Below are positions 37,601-46,929 of a stretch of 64,000 bases of DNA, one piece after another. Numbering within the stretch: position 1 is the first letter of the stretch; every line of letters begins with the position of its first letter. Under the pieces are notes generated by a model, which was given only the letters and a program-made list of their open reading frames with translations, was not told where the DNA came from and ran no database searches. This DNA comes from CAZCDS01 sp964497585 (GTDB lineage Bacteria > Desulfobacterota > Desulfomonilia > Desulfomonilales > Desulfomonilaceae). The stretch is taken from NCBI GenBank assembly GCA_964497585.1, contig CAZCDS010000013.1, forward strand, positions 1 through 64,000. Reading direction: 5' to 3'. The translations under genes and the position numbers were made by a program.

Positions 37601-38191
37601 TTACAATTCTCTCCTATTCTCCAGAGCCCGGCTGAGTGTAAGGGGATCGGTGTATTCGAGCGAGCCGCCGACGGGGATGCCGTAGGCGATGCGGGAGACG
37701 GTTACCGTTGAGTCCTTGAGCAGGTCATGGATGAAGCCCGCGGTGGCCTCCCCTTCCACGGTGGGGTTCAGGGCGAGGATGATTTCCTTGACCCCCTCAT
37801 TAGCGGTCCGCTCGACGAGGTCGTTGAGGCGGATATCCTCGGGGCCGATCGCGTCGAGGGGCGAGAGCAGCCCGTGGAGCACATGGTACAGCCCTTTGAA
37901 GACTCCCCCCTTTTCCACGGCAAAGAGGTCGAGCGGAGTCTCCACAACGCAGATCTTCGAAGCATCGCGTCCGGGATCCGCGCATATGGAACAGGGTTCC
38001 ACATCGGTGAGGTTGAAGCACCGCGAACAAAGCCGCAGGGTGGCTTTCACGTCCTTTATGGCGGATATGAGTTCCCGGATCTCCTCCTTTTCCGCGTTGA
38101 GAATGTAGAACGCGTAACGGGTTGCGGTCTTCTCACCCACACCGGGGAGGCGCTTCAGAGCTTTGATCAATGCTTCAAGGGGGGCAATCAT
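37601..38191 (-). CDS. recR: Recombination protein RecR
   Basis: DNA repair protein of the RecFOR pathway, 196 residues, normal length. Helix-hairpin-helix LKRLPGVGEKTATRYAFYIL, zinc finger Cys55, 58, 67 and 70 (CSRC...CSIC), Toprim domain ICVVETPLDLFAVEKGG and the ALNPTVEGEATAGFI segment and C-terminal Walker-like GGSLEYTDPLTLSRAL. ATG 38191 is chosen by alignment; a frame upstream has no family similarity. recR usually follows dnaX and ybaB; here it stands alone. Confidence 0.95.
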   Translation of the reverse strand: MIAPLEALIKALKRLPGVGEKTATRYAFYILNAEKEEIRELISAIKDVKATLRLCSRCFNLTDVEPCSICADPGRDASKICVVETPLDLFAVEKGGVFKGLYHVLHGLLSPLDAIGPEDIRLNDLVERTANEGVKEIILALNPTVEGEATAGFIHDLLKDSTVTVSRIAYGIPVGGSLEYTDPLTLSRALENRREL

Positions 38192-38476
38192 CGGTCGGGC
38201 ACCTGAGCGGTCGGATCCAATCAGCGCGCGTCTTGTGCAGCACCAAGGTAGAGGAACAAGACGCGGCTGCCCAGGATTGTCTGACGATCGAGCCGCGTGT
38301 GCAAGCAAATTTCCCACGGGAGGGTAGATCTCTCTGCCCTAAGTGTCCGAAATCCGCGCACAGCGAACACCTCGTCCCCCTGAGCAGAGAGCCAATACGG
38401 ATTGCTTTCCCGGAGAATCGGTGGTAAGGGGCGACGGAACGAGCAAGTCGCTCCGCTTGTGAGAGTACTTCGGACC

Positions 38477-38755
38477 ATGAAATCGATCCTGCCCCCAAAG
38501 ATGAGAAAGACCTGGTGGATGGCGCTCCTCTTCTGCGTGTCCCTGGTGGCAGGTTCGTGCGCTCCCCTGAGCGGCATCCTTGGGGGAGAAGAGGACGAGT
38601 CCGTCCCGCCGCCACAGATCCGGTCGCAGAAACGCATACCGATGCCTCCGACAATCCGCGAGTTCCAACGTCAGCGAGAACTCAAGTCCCCCAGGCAACA
38701 GCTCACGGCCCCCCCGTTTGACGAAGGCCCCATATCCCTCCGATCCGATAAGTGA
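38477..38755 (+). CDS. Small lipoprotein
   Basis: 92 residues. Signal peptide with lipobox: LLFCVSLVAGSC (residues about 17-28), so the mature protein would be anchored by lipidated Cys28. The mature part is Pro/Arg-rich and charged (EEDESVPPPQIRSQKRIPMPPTIREFQRQ) with no recognised family. ATG 38477 preferred; a later ATG at 38,501 also possible. Divergent from recR. Real gene status rests mainly on the good lipobox. Confidence 0.55.
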   Translation: MKSILPPKMRKTWWMALLFCVSLVAGSCAPLSGILGGEEDESVPPPQIRSQKRIPMPPTIREFQRQRELKSPRQQLTAPPFDEGPISLRSDK

Positions 38756-39144
38756 ACTGCCCGATTGCCAAGGGGAAGAGGTCTGAGAAGGGGCGCGTTC
38801 AACCCGTAGCACACGAGGGACAGAATGGCGTGAGGCGCTACGGTCATGGCGGGTGGCGCACTCTTGGAGTTGCTCCCCAGCAAACGCGGGTCAATCGAAG
38901 CGGTTTCGTGAAAGATGAATGCAAACACGCGAGCCCTCCAGCGGCGACTTCTTGACGGGGAAGCCCCACACAACTGAAGCCTTTCCGAACCCTTATCGCG
39001 CTTGATAACGGCCCTTTGATCGTGTACCCGTGGGACGCAATACTGGCAAGATAGCTGGTATCCGTGTTAGTTTCTATTATGGACACCCCTTATTCGGGTA
39101 CGGGCAGGGCTTGGTTGCTGAACCAGTGAGCAGGAGGATTCTCG
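38756..39144. other. Intergenic, no gene seen
   Basis: About 390 bases before the peptidase gene. Nothing recognised except the AGGAGG (39132-39137) ribosome site of the following gene. Confidence 0.35.
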
Positions 39145-39672
39145 TTGAGTAATTCTGAAGGCGTTACGTGCACGCTTGCCCCTGCAGACTTCGCCGTGGT
39201 CATGCAGGCTGTTCTGCAAAAGGGCAAAACGTTTCGGTTTCGTGCCCGCGGGGCGAGCATGACGCCCTTTATCCGGGACGGCGATACGCTCACGGTTGCT
39301 CCTTTGCTGCGCGGGAAGCCGCGCCGCGGAGAAGCTGTCGTTGTTTTTCGCCCATCTGAGATACAACCGTCCCTGGTTGTTCACCGGGTTGTGGAGCTCC
39401 ACGAAGGAGGCTTTGCCATCCAGGGTGACGCTGCCGGCTGTGAACCGGAGATCATACCTCGGGAAGCCATTGTGGGCCGAGTGGTCCGGGTGGAACGTGG
39501 AGGCAACGACATCCGTCTCGGTTTGGGGCCGGAGCGTCTGCTCCTCGCCTGGATGATCCGTACCCGAATCCTCTGGACAGTGATTTGGCCACTCTGGAAT
39601 CTCGTCGGTCGCGTGTTCGGCAGACGAGCTCGTACGCGGACCAATGACGTGGATTCTCACGCGAAGGACTGA
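39145..39672 (+). CDS. S26 signal-peptidase-like protease with C-terminal anchor
   Basis: 175 residues, TTG start with AGGAGG seven bases upstream. The peptidase fold has the Ser38 motif RARGASMTPFIRDGDTLTV and His80 in SLVVHRVVELHEG; no Lys is in the usual type-I SPase place, so it resembles SipW/ER-type signal peptidases, which use Ser and His. The C-terminus has a hydrophobic stretch (about 130-153, LLAWMIRTRILWTVIWPLW). Proteins like this occur in exopolysaccharide and exosortase-type clusters. It heads the polysaccharide region here. Could also be a S24-type self-cleaving regulator, but there is no DNA-binding domain. Confidence 0.72.
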   Translation: MSNSEGVTCTLAPADFAVVMQAVLQKGKTFRFRARGASMTPFIRDGDTLTVAPLLRGKPRRGEAVVVFRPSEIQPSLVVHRVVELHEGGFAIQGDAAGCEPEIIPREAIVGRVVRVERGGNDIRLGLGPERLLLAWMIRTRILWTVIWPLWNLVGRVFGRRARTRTNDVDSHAKD

Positions 39673-39970
39673 GATCTTCGGCCCACGATCAAAGGCCGGG
39701 AGAAAAGGTATCCACCACCAGCACCCAAAAGGCATAGGATAGAATTCTTTTGCGCTCCACTTCTTTCCTGCCTGCAGGGAGTGCAGTGGGTCGGGATTTC
39801 TCTCTCCGTGGGCCACGGATGCCGTGCCTTTATCAGATTTGTGCTCAGACCCCATGGAAAACCGATTCCAAAAACGGCCAGGATCTAACAGCGGCCAATG
39901 CCACGTCGGTCGCTGCGATGAGATGAGAGCCGGAAACCGACGCCCTGGGATGCCTGACCCATTGGACCAC

Positions 39971-40735
39971 ATGACGAGGATGGAGCGGTTACGGCTGTTC
40001 CTTTCGAACAACGGCGTCATGTGGACGATCGTATATATTGTTCGTCAACTATTTATTAGGGGCTGGACACTGACCGATCGGTTGAGACTGTTCCTCGAAG
40101 GCAAGTATAAATTGCCGGGCGTCTACCTCGTTGAAACGCAGAGACCTATGTGGCAATCGTACGACTGGGAGGAACTGGGTGAGGAGTGGACTCCTTCTCC
40201 TGAATGGAAACAATCTCTAATTGAAAACGTACTCTTGAGGTATTTCCATGCCGGCAGCACGGTCCTCGAGCTCGGTCCCGGCGCCGGAAGGTGGACCGAG
40301 CCAATAGTACGGCTGGCCGACCGTCTCATTCTTGTCGACTTTTCGAGCACCGCGATTGAAACGTGTAGGAAACGATTCTCCGAGTTCGACAATATCGAGT
40401 ATTTCGTCAACGATGGGGCATCGCTCGGCTTCGTTCCCGGCTGTTCCATCGATTTTTTTTGGTCTCTTGATGTCTTATGGCTCGTCGGGCCCAGAGAGAC
40501 CGAACAATACGTCTCGGAATTCGCTCGGGTGCTCAGCGAGAACGGTATCGGGATTGTCAGCCATTCGGGAAGAGAAGGCTGGAGGCACGGATGGGCGTGC
40601 GTCACCACCGGCATCTTCCATGATATGCTCAAAAAGCAGGGTCTCAATGTTGTGGACAATTTTGATTCGTGGCGAGACGGCCACACGCAGCATGACCTGT
40701 TGACGGGTACCGAGATAACGATCTTCACCAAGTAA
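39971..40735 (+). CDS. SAM-dependent methyltransferase
   Basis: 254 residues from ATG 39971 (several upstream starts are possible; none has a clear ribosome site). The SAM motif is STVLELGPGAGRWTEPIV, followed by ILVDFSSTAIETCRKRF and the loop VLWLVGPRETEQYVSEFARVL, typical of class I methyltransferases. The long N-terminal region (about 1-75) contains aromatic, Arg-rich stretches. Adjacent to polysaccharide genes, it may methylate a sugar or lipid-linked glycan. Neighbour on the plus strand is the peptidase. Confidence 0.8.
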   Translation: MTRMERLRLFLSNNGVMWTIVYIVRQLFIRGWTLTDRLRLFLEGKYKLPGVYLVETQRPMWQSYDWEELGEEWTPSPEWKQSLIENVLLRYFHAGSTVLELGPGAGRWTEPIVRLADRLILVDFSSTAIETCRKRFSEFDNIEYFVNDGASLGFVPGCSIDFFWSLDVLWLVGPRETEQYVSEFARVLSENGIGIVSHSGREGWRHGWACVTTGIFHDMLKKQGLNVVDNFDSWRDGHTQHDLLTGTEITIFTK

Positions 40736-40891
40736 AATGCGGCCCAACGCACGACGCGCCCCAACAGAATACCCGGTTCAGATAAGGACTCGCAGCGTCG
40801 GATTGAGGGAGAATCGTCGTCGATGGGAGGCGCGTTGGTATGAAAGGGTCTTCCCGACGCTTTCGCGTTCGGAGAATTCATCCGACTTGGT

Positions 40892-40920
40892 AACGGCCGC
40901 GGTGGGTCGCCGCGGCCGTT
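40892..40920. terminator. Bidirectional hairpin between convergent genes
   Basis: AACGGCCGCGG (40892-40902), seven-base loop, CCGCGGCCGTT (40910-40920): perfect 11-bp stem, 157 bases after the methyltransferase stop and 10 bases from the end of the Wzz gene on the other strand. Confidence 0.65.
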
Positions 40921-40929
40921 GAACGAGGG

Positions 40930-42384
40930 TCACGAAGAGGGAATCCGTTTCAGGGAAGCGAGGACCGGAAAACCGGTGTCGGCCTCCAGTTGGTCCGGAT
41001 TCGAGTAGGTGTGGTCGAAGAAGTTGGCCAGAAAAATCAACCCCAATCCGAGGGGGATGGCCAAGAGAAACGCGCCGATGACAAAGAGCCACCGTCTGGG
41101 GAACACGGGCGCGGTGGGAAACGAAGGCTTGCTCATAATCCGCACGTTGACCAGTTGTTTCCCGCGGATCAGGCTATCCAAACGGGTCTCGTCTTCCTTG
41201 GCGGAGTATTTCAGGTACCGCTGCTTGGCTATCTGGGCTACCAGGGCAAGTTTTTCTGCCTCTTCGGCCTTTTCCTCGAGAAGCCGAAGTCTGGCCTGTT
41301 CCATCTTCAGGCTGGCGACCAGGCTTGCTTCCTTTGCCTTGAAGTTGTCCAGTTGCGCGTTCAGAGCCTCCTTGAACCGGGCAATGAGGGAGTGTACCAG
41401 TTCGTTTGCCACCTGGTAGTCCCGGCTGTCCTCTGAGAATTTCACCCGGGCCTCCAGCCTCTGCTGCTGGGCGCGCAGGAGCTGCGCGGCGATCACGTTG
41501 ATTACCGTATTCTCCTTGAATCCGCCAAGTGTTTGCGCGAGCTGTCCTGTGGGTATTTTGTCCTCTTTGAGGGCCGCGAGCATCTCTTTATACTGGGTCT
41601 TGTCGGATCGGATGTCTATGAGGTTTTCCTGGACGTTTTTGATCTGCTTGATCAGCTCCTCTTTCTGCTTTTCCGGGAAAGCGATGTTCCAGCGCTTCTT
41701 GAATGCAGCCAAACGATCCTTGGAGCTCTCGAATGCCTCTTTGAACTGGGCTCCCTGCCCCTCAAAGAACTTGTGGGCTCCGGGGGTGGCGTACACTTGC
41801 GAGTGGTAAGGGATGTACAGGTTCAGATGCGTCTCCAGGATCTTCCGCGCTTTGACCGGGTCGTCATACCTGAACTGAATGTTGAGAACATGAGATTTCG
41901 GGACCGGCGTGATCTTGCAGTGCTTCATGAGCGCGGTGGCTATCTGCTTGACTTTGCGATCCTCGGGCGATTCTTGACCGCTCCTGACCTCGGTGGGGCC
42001 GAACAATTTGCTCAAGCCGGAGAACCACCTCGAAAGGGGCCCCGCGTTCTCGTCCTTGAAATAGCCCACCCCGAGTTTTTTCACAGTGCTCACCCAGAGT
42101 TCCGGGCTCTCAAGCAATTCCATCTCGTTGTTGAGGTCCATTTCCTCGACGTTCAGGCTCAAGAACGAGGTTGAGACAGCCTCCCGCTTGGCCATAAGCA
42201 GTCCTGTGCTTTCCTGTTTGGCTGTAACCAGGACCTTGGCTTTACTCTCGAAAATCGGGGTGACCAAGTACGTGGCCACAAGCGTTCCCAGGGGCAGCAG
42301 AATGACCACAAGCTCAAGGATGTAAATTCTGCTGAACAAAGCGTTCAATACGTCTCGGGGTGACGGGCCTTCTGTCTGTTTCAT
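40930..42384 (-). CDS. Wzz/GNVR-type polysaccharide co-polymerase
   Basis: 484 residues. Two transmembrane helices flank a large periplasmic coiled-coil domain: N-terminal about 22-42 (IYILELVVILLPLGTLVAT) and C-terminal about 443-465 (RRWLFVIGAFLLAIPLGLGL), followed by LANFFDHTYSNPDQLEADTGFPVL. This is the polysaccharide chain-length determinant family (Wzz/GumC-like) that sets O-antigen or exopolysaccharide length. No tyrosine kinase domain is fused, and none is visible nearby. ATG 42384 after AAGG. Upstream a TTGTCG-N15-TATAAT pair would be its promoter. Confidence 0.9.
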   Translation of the reverse strand: MKQTEGPSPRDVLNALFSRIYILELVVILLPLGTLVATYLVTPIFESKAKVLVTAKQESTGLLMAKREAVSTSFLSLNVEEMDLNNEMELLESPELWVSTVKKLGVGYFKDENAGPLSRWFSGLSKLFGPTEVRSGQESPEDRKVKQIATALMKHCKITPVPKSHVLNIQFRYDDPVKARKILETHLNLYIPYHSQVYATPGAHKFFEGQGAQFKEAFESSKDRLAAFKKRWNIAFPEKQKEELIKQIKNVQENLIDIRSDKTQYKEMLAALKEDKIPTGQLAQTLGGFKENTVINVIAAQLLRAQQQRLEARVKFSEDSRDYQVANELVHSLIARFKEALNAQLDNFKAKEASLVASLKMEQARLRLLEEKAEEAEKLALVAQIAKQRYLKYSAKEDETRLDSLIRGKQLVNVRIMSKPSFPTAPVFPRRWLFVIGAFLLAIPLGLGLIFLANFFDHTYSNPDQLEADTGFPVLASLKRIPSS

Positions 42385-42449
42385 GTCGGACCTTCGACTT
42401 TCTCGAGATGGCAAGTCTGTGTGAACGTTCCCACGACCCTTTCAGCTAA

Positions 42450-42476
42450 ATTATAACTAATTAGGTTAAACGACAA
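42450..42476 (-). promoter_or_regulatory. Putative sigma-70 promoter for the Wzz gene
   Basis: On the minus strand TTGTCG (42476-42471), 15-base spacer, TATAAT (42455-42450). Spacer is a little short; AT-rich flank. 66 bases before ATG 42384. Confidence 0.45.
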
Positions 42477-42519
42477 CGTTTTTTTTGTGAAAGTTTGCCG
42501 GATTACCCGGTACAGACAC

Positions 42520-43920
42520 TTAATAGGCTCCTGCTCCCCTGACGACCGCGGCAATGGTCATGAGGAGGATCTTGACGTCAAGGAACAAGGAATAGTTGCT
42601 CACATAGTACAGGTCATATTGGGTGTTCAGATGAAGCGGCAAATCACTCCTTCCCGATACTTGCCACCAGCCGGTGATTCCGGGGGGGACGGCCAGCCTC
42701 TGCCACTGCCAGTAGTCATATTCTTCGGTGATAAAGGGCTGCTCAGGTCTCGGTCCGACGAGCGACATCTCGCCTTTGAGCACGTTTATTAACTGGGGCA
42801 GCTCATCGAGCGACCACCTTCGCAGAATCGCGCCTACACGGGTCACGCGCGGGTCTCGTTCGGATTTGTATACAGGCCGTCCTTCTTTGTCATATTCGAT
42901 CAATTCCGCCGGAAGCGTTTCCGCATCGACAAACATCGAACGGAATTTGAGCATCTTGAAGATCCTGCCCTCTTCGCCCACCCGCTCAGCCCGATATATA
43001 GCCGGACCCGGTGAATCGAGACGGACCGCTATCCAGACAAGCAGGATGACAGGCCAGGTGACAAGCAGGAGCAGAGAACTCACTGTGATGTCGAAGATTC
43101 GTTTTGTGATCCGGTTTACCCCCTCGATGACCGGTTCCCGAATTCCGATCAGGAGCGCGTCTCCGAAGGTCTCGATCTCCGAGTTCACCAGCCGCAGTTC
43201 CCACAAATCCGGGACGAGATAGATCCTCACGTTCAAGGGAAAGAGTTCCCGCACCAGTTTTTCCGCTTCCCTGAACCGTTTGTCCGGGACCGCAATGATC
43301 ACCAGCTCTATCTCTTGCTCCTGCGCGATGCGACTCACCTCGTCCACAGGTCCGATCAGCGCCGCGGGAAGGGGGGTCCGAAGGTTCTCGTAGTTCTCCA
43401 CAAAACCGACCAGCTCGTATATCGAACCGTGTTCCTTCCGGATCGTCCCGGCAAGGTTAATGCCCTTCTCAGTTCCTCCCACGATCAGGACCTTGGACCG
43501 AGGAAGTCCCGTCCGTTTCATCTTCATGTGGAGCATCAGGCAGAATCGCAGAACAAGAAGCACCGCGTAACTCCCTATACTGAAATAGACGACGAGCATG
43601 CGCGATGTTCCCCTGTACGTGAAGTAGAGAAAACCGGCCAAAACCAATACCGAAAGAAGCGCTGCAAGAGTCAGTCGGCCTGCCTGCCTGGTGAAAGAGG
43701 GCATCCTCGAGATGTCGTATACTCCCATAAGCGCAAAGGAGACCACCCACAGCATCGCCACCATCGCGTAGACCAATGGGGGCACGACATGCGACTCCGC
43801 GGCTATATCCCGGCCGGGAAGAAACGGCCGCAATTTGACGGTGAGCGCGAATACGGCCAACGTGAAAACCACATCGGCCAGTACGAGGAACAATTGGTAA
43901 CGCCTGTACTCCTTAAACAC
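42520..43920 (-). CDS. Undecaprenyl-phosphate sugar-1-phosphate transferase (WbaP/CpsE type)
   Basis: Initiating enzyme of polysaccharide synthesis that puts a sugar phosphate on undecaprenyl phosphate. 466 residues: N-terminal helices (about 8-130), CoA-binding-like middle (VLIVGGTEKGINLAG), and the catalytic C-terminal domain with KRIFDITVSSLLLLVTWPVI, KMLKFRSMFVDAE, RRWSLDELPQLINVLKGEMSLVGPRPE and PPGITGWWQVSGRSDLP. The start is GTG 43920 with AAAGGT upstream. The next gene downstream on the minus strand is Wzz after a 135-base spacer containing the candidate promoter. Confidence 0.93.
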   Translation of the reverse strand: MFKEYRRYQLFLVLADVVFTLAVFALTVKLRPFLPGRDIAAESHVVPPLVYAMVAMLWVVSFALMGVYDISRMPSFTRQAGRLTLAALLSVLVLAGFLYFTYRGTSRMLVVYFSIGSYAVLLVLRFCLMLHMKMKRTGLPRSKVLIVGGTEKGINLAGTIRKEHGSIYELVGFVENYENLRTPLPAALIGPVDEVSRIAQEQEIELVIIAVPDKRFREAEKLVRELFPLNVRIYLVPDLWELRLVNSEIETFGDALLIGIREPVIEGVNRITKRIFDITVSSLLLLVTWPVILLVWIAVRLDSPGPAIYRAERVGEEGRIFKMLKFRSMFVDAETLPAELIEYDKEGRPVYKSERDPRVTRVGAILRRWSLDELPQLINVLKGEMSLVGPRPEQPFITEEYDYWQWQRLAVPPGITGWWQVSGRSDLPLHLNTQYDLYYVSNYSLFLDVKILLMTIAAVVRGAGAY

Positions 43921-44179
43921 GATCTACCTTTACCCCCCGCCTGGAACTCCACGCGCCAAGGTCCAGGGATATGACGTGAAAAGCCGGTGTGTCCCGATTA
44001 TAGACCAACGACTTGGTGGTTGCGACCACAAGACGTTGATCCCGCTCGTTCCACTCTGTGGGGCAAGGACGGCATTCCATGTTCCCCGGGTGCATGAACA
44101 CGCGCCTTGCCTCATCCACTCGAAAATCCCTCGGCACGACTCTGCCAGACGGTTCACCTCTTGACAAGCACGCTTCTCC

Positions 44180-45739
44180 TCACCCTTGTACACGGGTGAC
44201 CCGGCAAACGCGCCGGACGAGTTTGCACCACTGCCTGCGGAGGAGAAAGCCGACATCATCAATCGATCGGGGTAGATGGTAGAGAGAAAAGGCCCGGAGA
44301 TCTTGCGACCGCGACGGAGGAACAACGAACGGACTGTGTCCTTCACCAACGGCCGCAGCCACCTTCTCCGCGCATTTCGCGGGCCATGACAGGGGATCGA
44401 TGGGGATTCGTGGTTCGGCGCGGTTCGGGCATTCCGGGTAGATTGACGCGCGACTCCGATCCGGTTCCGACGAGGAAGAGAGCACAGCTTCGTGTCCCAG
44501 TCTCGATAGGGCGTCGGCAAGCTCTTCCCCTCTCCTCGCATGATAGATTATCGGTATCCACCACTTTCGGGAGGCCGCGCCCACTTCGATCTCCTCGGGA
44601 ATGGCCGGCTCCCAGCCGTACCACCGGTAACCGACTTCAATTGCGTCCTTCCCGACCGCTGGAGGGGGGGGGACGCTATCGAGCCTCGCTGGCCTGAGTT
44701 TCAGTTCCTTCGTCAGATAGTCCAACACCCACGTGGTGAGAGCGAGCCGATCCCGGCAGCCGTCCTTGAAAGGGTGCATGAGGAGCGAGATGTGGTCCGT
44801 ACCTTCCATTGCCGATTTTCCCACCGCGCAATTGATTTCCGCGCGGATAGACGGTTTGTTCCCGTTGTACGTCTCCACTGATAGGGGGAGTATTGTGAGA
44901 TCGCCGATTCGCGTTCTCAGTATCCGAGGTCGGCAGGAAGCCTCCATGAACCGGGTGAGGTAAAAGGGTTGCCGTCTCATCAGTACGCAGTACCTCAGGC
45001 CGGCCTGGAGCATGGCTTCGGGGGAAAGCCCATCCATACGGTACACGTAGTTGGCGCCCGTCACGTCGCTGAAAGCCTTTAGCTGGCTCACGTTCTCCCT
45101 GACTAGACTCGTCTGCACGTGCAGAGTCCGCTCCTGGAGGAACTCATGGAAGCTTCCGTGAGCCCCTATCTCGTGCCCTCCCTGCACGATTCTTCGCACC
45201 GCGTCTGGGTAGATCGCAGCGACAAAGCCGGTCACGAAGAACGTCGCGGCAATCCCTCGCGATTCCAGCATCGGCAGGAGTCTCGGTAATCCGAATCGCG
45301 CTCCTCCAAGCTGTTCAAGGTCGCAAACGAGGGAAAAGGTCCCGACGCGCTCGCCCTCGGACTCGGGCTGACCGACCCCAGCGACTTCCGGCAGGCTTAC
45401 CGAGGCCTCCCCTGACAGGATGTCCTCGATGCACTCTCGACTCTGTTCCCTTTGCCGTTCACGGTCGATCCCGGACAGGCACGTGTACCCCAGACGAGCG
45501 CCGGCCAGCAGGTCCCCGATCTTCGGATTACCGGGCATTTCGTCGTTCCGCGTGAAGATCACCGCCTCGATGTCCCGTTCCCGCATTTTTCGCACCAACT
45601 CAGGATCGCGCCCTATACGGTCGTACGAAACTTCGAGGGTCTGAAATCCCGCGGCTTCGAACGCGCGGACGTCCAGATCGAGGAGTCTGGGATCTCTCGG
45701 ATCCCACAGAAGGAGCGTCTTAGTCCAATCCACAGTCAC
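44180..45739 (-). CDS. Polysaccharide deacetylase (NodB) domain protein
   Basis: 519 residues. A NodB homology domain is at about 130-300: GTFSLVCDLEQLGG, the metal-binding HGSFHEF (HxxxH), GIAATFFVTGF and LLMHPFKDG. N-terminal residues 1-110 and a C-terminal 220-residue region have no recognised family; the C-terminal part contains Trp-rich YRWYGWEPAIPEE. It would deacetylate GlcNAc-type sugars in a polymer or lipid-linked intermediate, periplasmic or cytoplasmic; no signal peptide is evident. GTG 45739 start, 28 bases after the end of the glycosyltransferase gene. Reads with the polysaccharide operon on the minus strand. Confidence 0.78.
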   Translation of the reverse strand: MTVDWTKTLLLWDPRDPRLLDLDVRAFEAAGFQTLEVSYDRIGRDPELVRKMRERDIEAVIFTRNDEMPGNPKIGDLLAGARLGYTCLSGIDRERQREQSRECIEDILSGEASVSLPEVAGVGQPESEGERVGTFSLVCDLEQLGGARFGLPRLLPMLESRGIAATFFVTGFVAAIYPDAVRRIVQGGHEIGAHGSFHEFLQERTLHVQTSLVRENVSQLKAFSDVTGANYVYRMDGLSPEAMLQAGLRYCVLMRRQPFYLTRFMEASCRPRILRTRIGDLTILPLSVETYNGNKPSIRAEINCAVGKSAMEGTDHISLLMHPFKDGCRDRLALTTWVLDYLTKELKLRPARLDSVPPPPAVGKDAIEVGYRWYGWEPAIPEEIEVGAASRKWWIPIIYHARRGEELADALSRLGHEAVLSSSSEPDRSRASIYPECPNRAEPRIPIDPLSWPAKCAEKVAAAVGEGHSPFVVPPSRSQDLRAFSLYHLPRSIDDVGFLLRRQWCKLVRRVCRVTRVQG

Positions 45740-45766
45740 GAGGTCAACCCGCAGGGTGAAAATTCG

Positions 45767-46885
45767 TCAGGGTTTCGCGATCAGAGATCGGTAAACCGCC
45801 CTCATCTCCTCCACGCCCTTGGAATGCTCGAACTTCTCTTCAAATGCTTTGTACCCGCCTTCCGCCAAATCATGCCGGAACGCCTCGTCATCGATAAGTC
45901 TCAGAACGGCTCGGGTAATCTGCTCAGGCGATTGCGGTTCGATCAAGAGGCCCGACACGCCGTCTTCCACCATTTCGGGAATGCCACCGACCGACGTTGC
46001 GACAATCGGCAGACGGGCTCTCATCGCTTCGAGAACCGCGACGGGCACGCCTTCGGTCCGGGAAGGGAGCAGGAATAGATCGGCCATGCCCATCAAAAGG
46101 GGGACTTTGTCCCGTTCCACTTCTCCCGTGATCAGCACCCATGAGTCAAGTCCCTTTGCCCGAATTATGGCTTTGACCGCGCGCATTTCGCCCGGAAGCT
46201 CTTCCCTGCCGACGAGGACAAAACGAACCGTGTCTTTATTTCGAATCACCTCGGGCGCTGCCTCGAGAATCTCGAAGACCCCTTTGGTTTCACTTACTCC
46301 CCCGACGAGCAGGACCACGAAATGTGAGCCGTCCAGTCCCAGACGTGCACGGGTCTCCGCCACGGCATCGGGATCGGGCGGCGCAGCTCGGGCCAGGCGA
46401 TTCCTTACCAGCACGACGGGAACCGGCCCTTGGAGTCTGTTCAGATTCTCTTCCCACAAGGCATTGAGGATGATTATCCGGTCGGGCAATCGGAGGCACC
46501 ATCGCTTCAGGAGTCGGTTCCATGCCGACTGATTCACGTAGAAGGAGTTCCAGTTGCTTCCGTGCAGGTGAAGAAGGATTTTCGTGCCCGCCGTTCTCGC
46601 AAGCATCATCAAGATCACCGATCCCCGAAAATTGGTCTGGGCGGAATGAATGTGAACCAAGCTGAATCCTCCTCCGCGCAGAAGCCGGAAAAACCGGAAA
46701 AACCGTCGAAGTCTGAACATGTTCACGGCCAGAAATCCTTCCACGCCGGGCGGGAATAGCTCAGACCGGGGGAACAGGGTAAAATCGAACTCCGTCGAAA
46801 GCTCGGAATGGATCAGATCGTCCGCGACAGAGGCGATGCCGCCGAAGGGTGGCGGCACGGGGCAGGCTACGAGGATCTTCGTCAT
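45767..46885 (-). CDS. GT4-family glycosyltransferase
   Basis: 372 residues, GT-B fold retaining glycosyltransferase. N-terminal VACPVPPPFGGIASVADDLI, LLHLHGSNWNSF; C-terminal GT4 motif TEGVPVAVLEAMRARLPIVATSVGGIPEM with the catalytic EAM-type segment and VLLVGGVSETKGVFEILEA (donor-binding Gly/Lys). ATG 46885 with AAGGA nine bases upstream. Adjacent minus-strand genes are a deacetylase and the GINT-like gene. Donor and acceptor sugars unknown. Confidence 0.9.
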   Translation of the reverse strand: MTKILVACPVPPPFGGIASVADDLIHSELSTEFDFTLFPRSELFPPGVEGFLAVNMFRLRRFFRFFRLLRGGGFSLVHIHSAQTNFRGSVILMMLARTAGTKILLHLHGSNWNSFYVNQSAWNRLLKRWCLRLPDRIIILNALWEENLNRLQGPVPVVLVRNRLARAAPPDPDAVAETRARLGLDGSHFVVLLVGGVSETKGVFEILEAAPEVIRNKDTVRFVLVGREELPGEMRAVKAIIRAKGLDSWVLITGEVERDKVPLLMGMADLFLLPSRTEGVPVAVLEAMRARLPIVATSVGGIPEMVEDGVSGLLIEPQSPEQITRAVLRLIDDEAFRHDLAEGGYKAFEEKFEHSKGVEEMRAVYRSLIAKP

Positions 46886-46929
46886 GTGTCACTGTCCTTG
46901 CTCGGGTGAGTGAGTCCTGCCGGTGCCCC

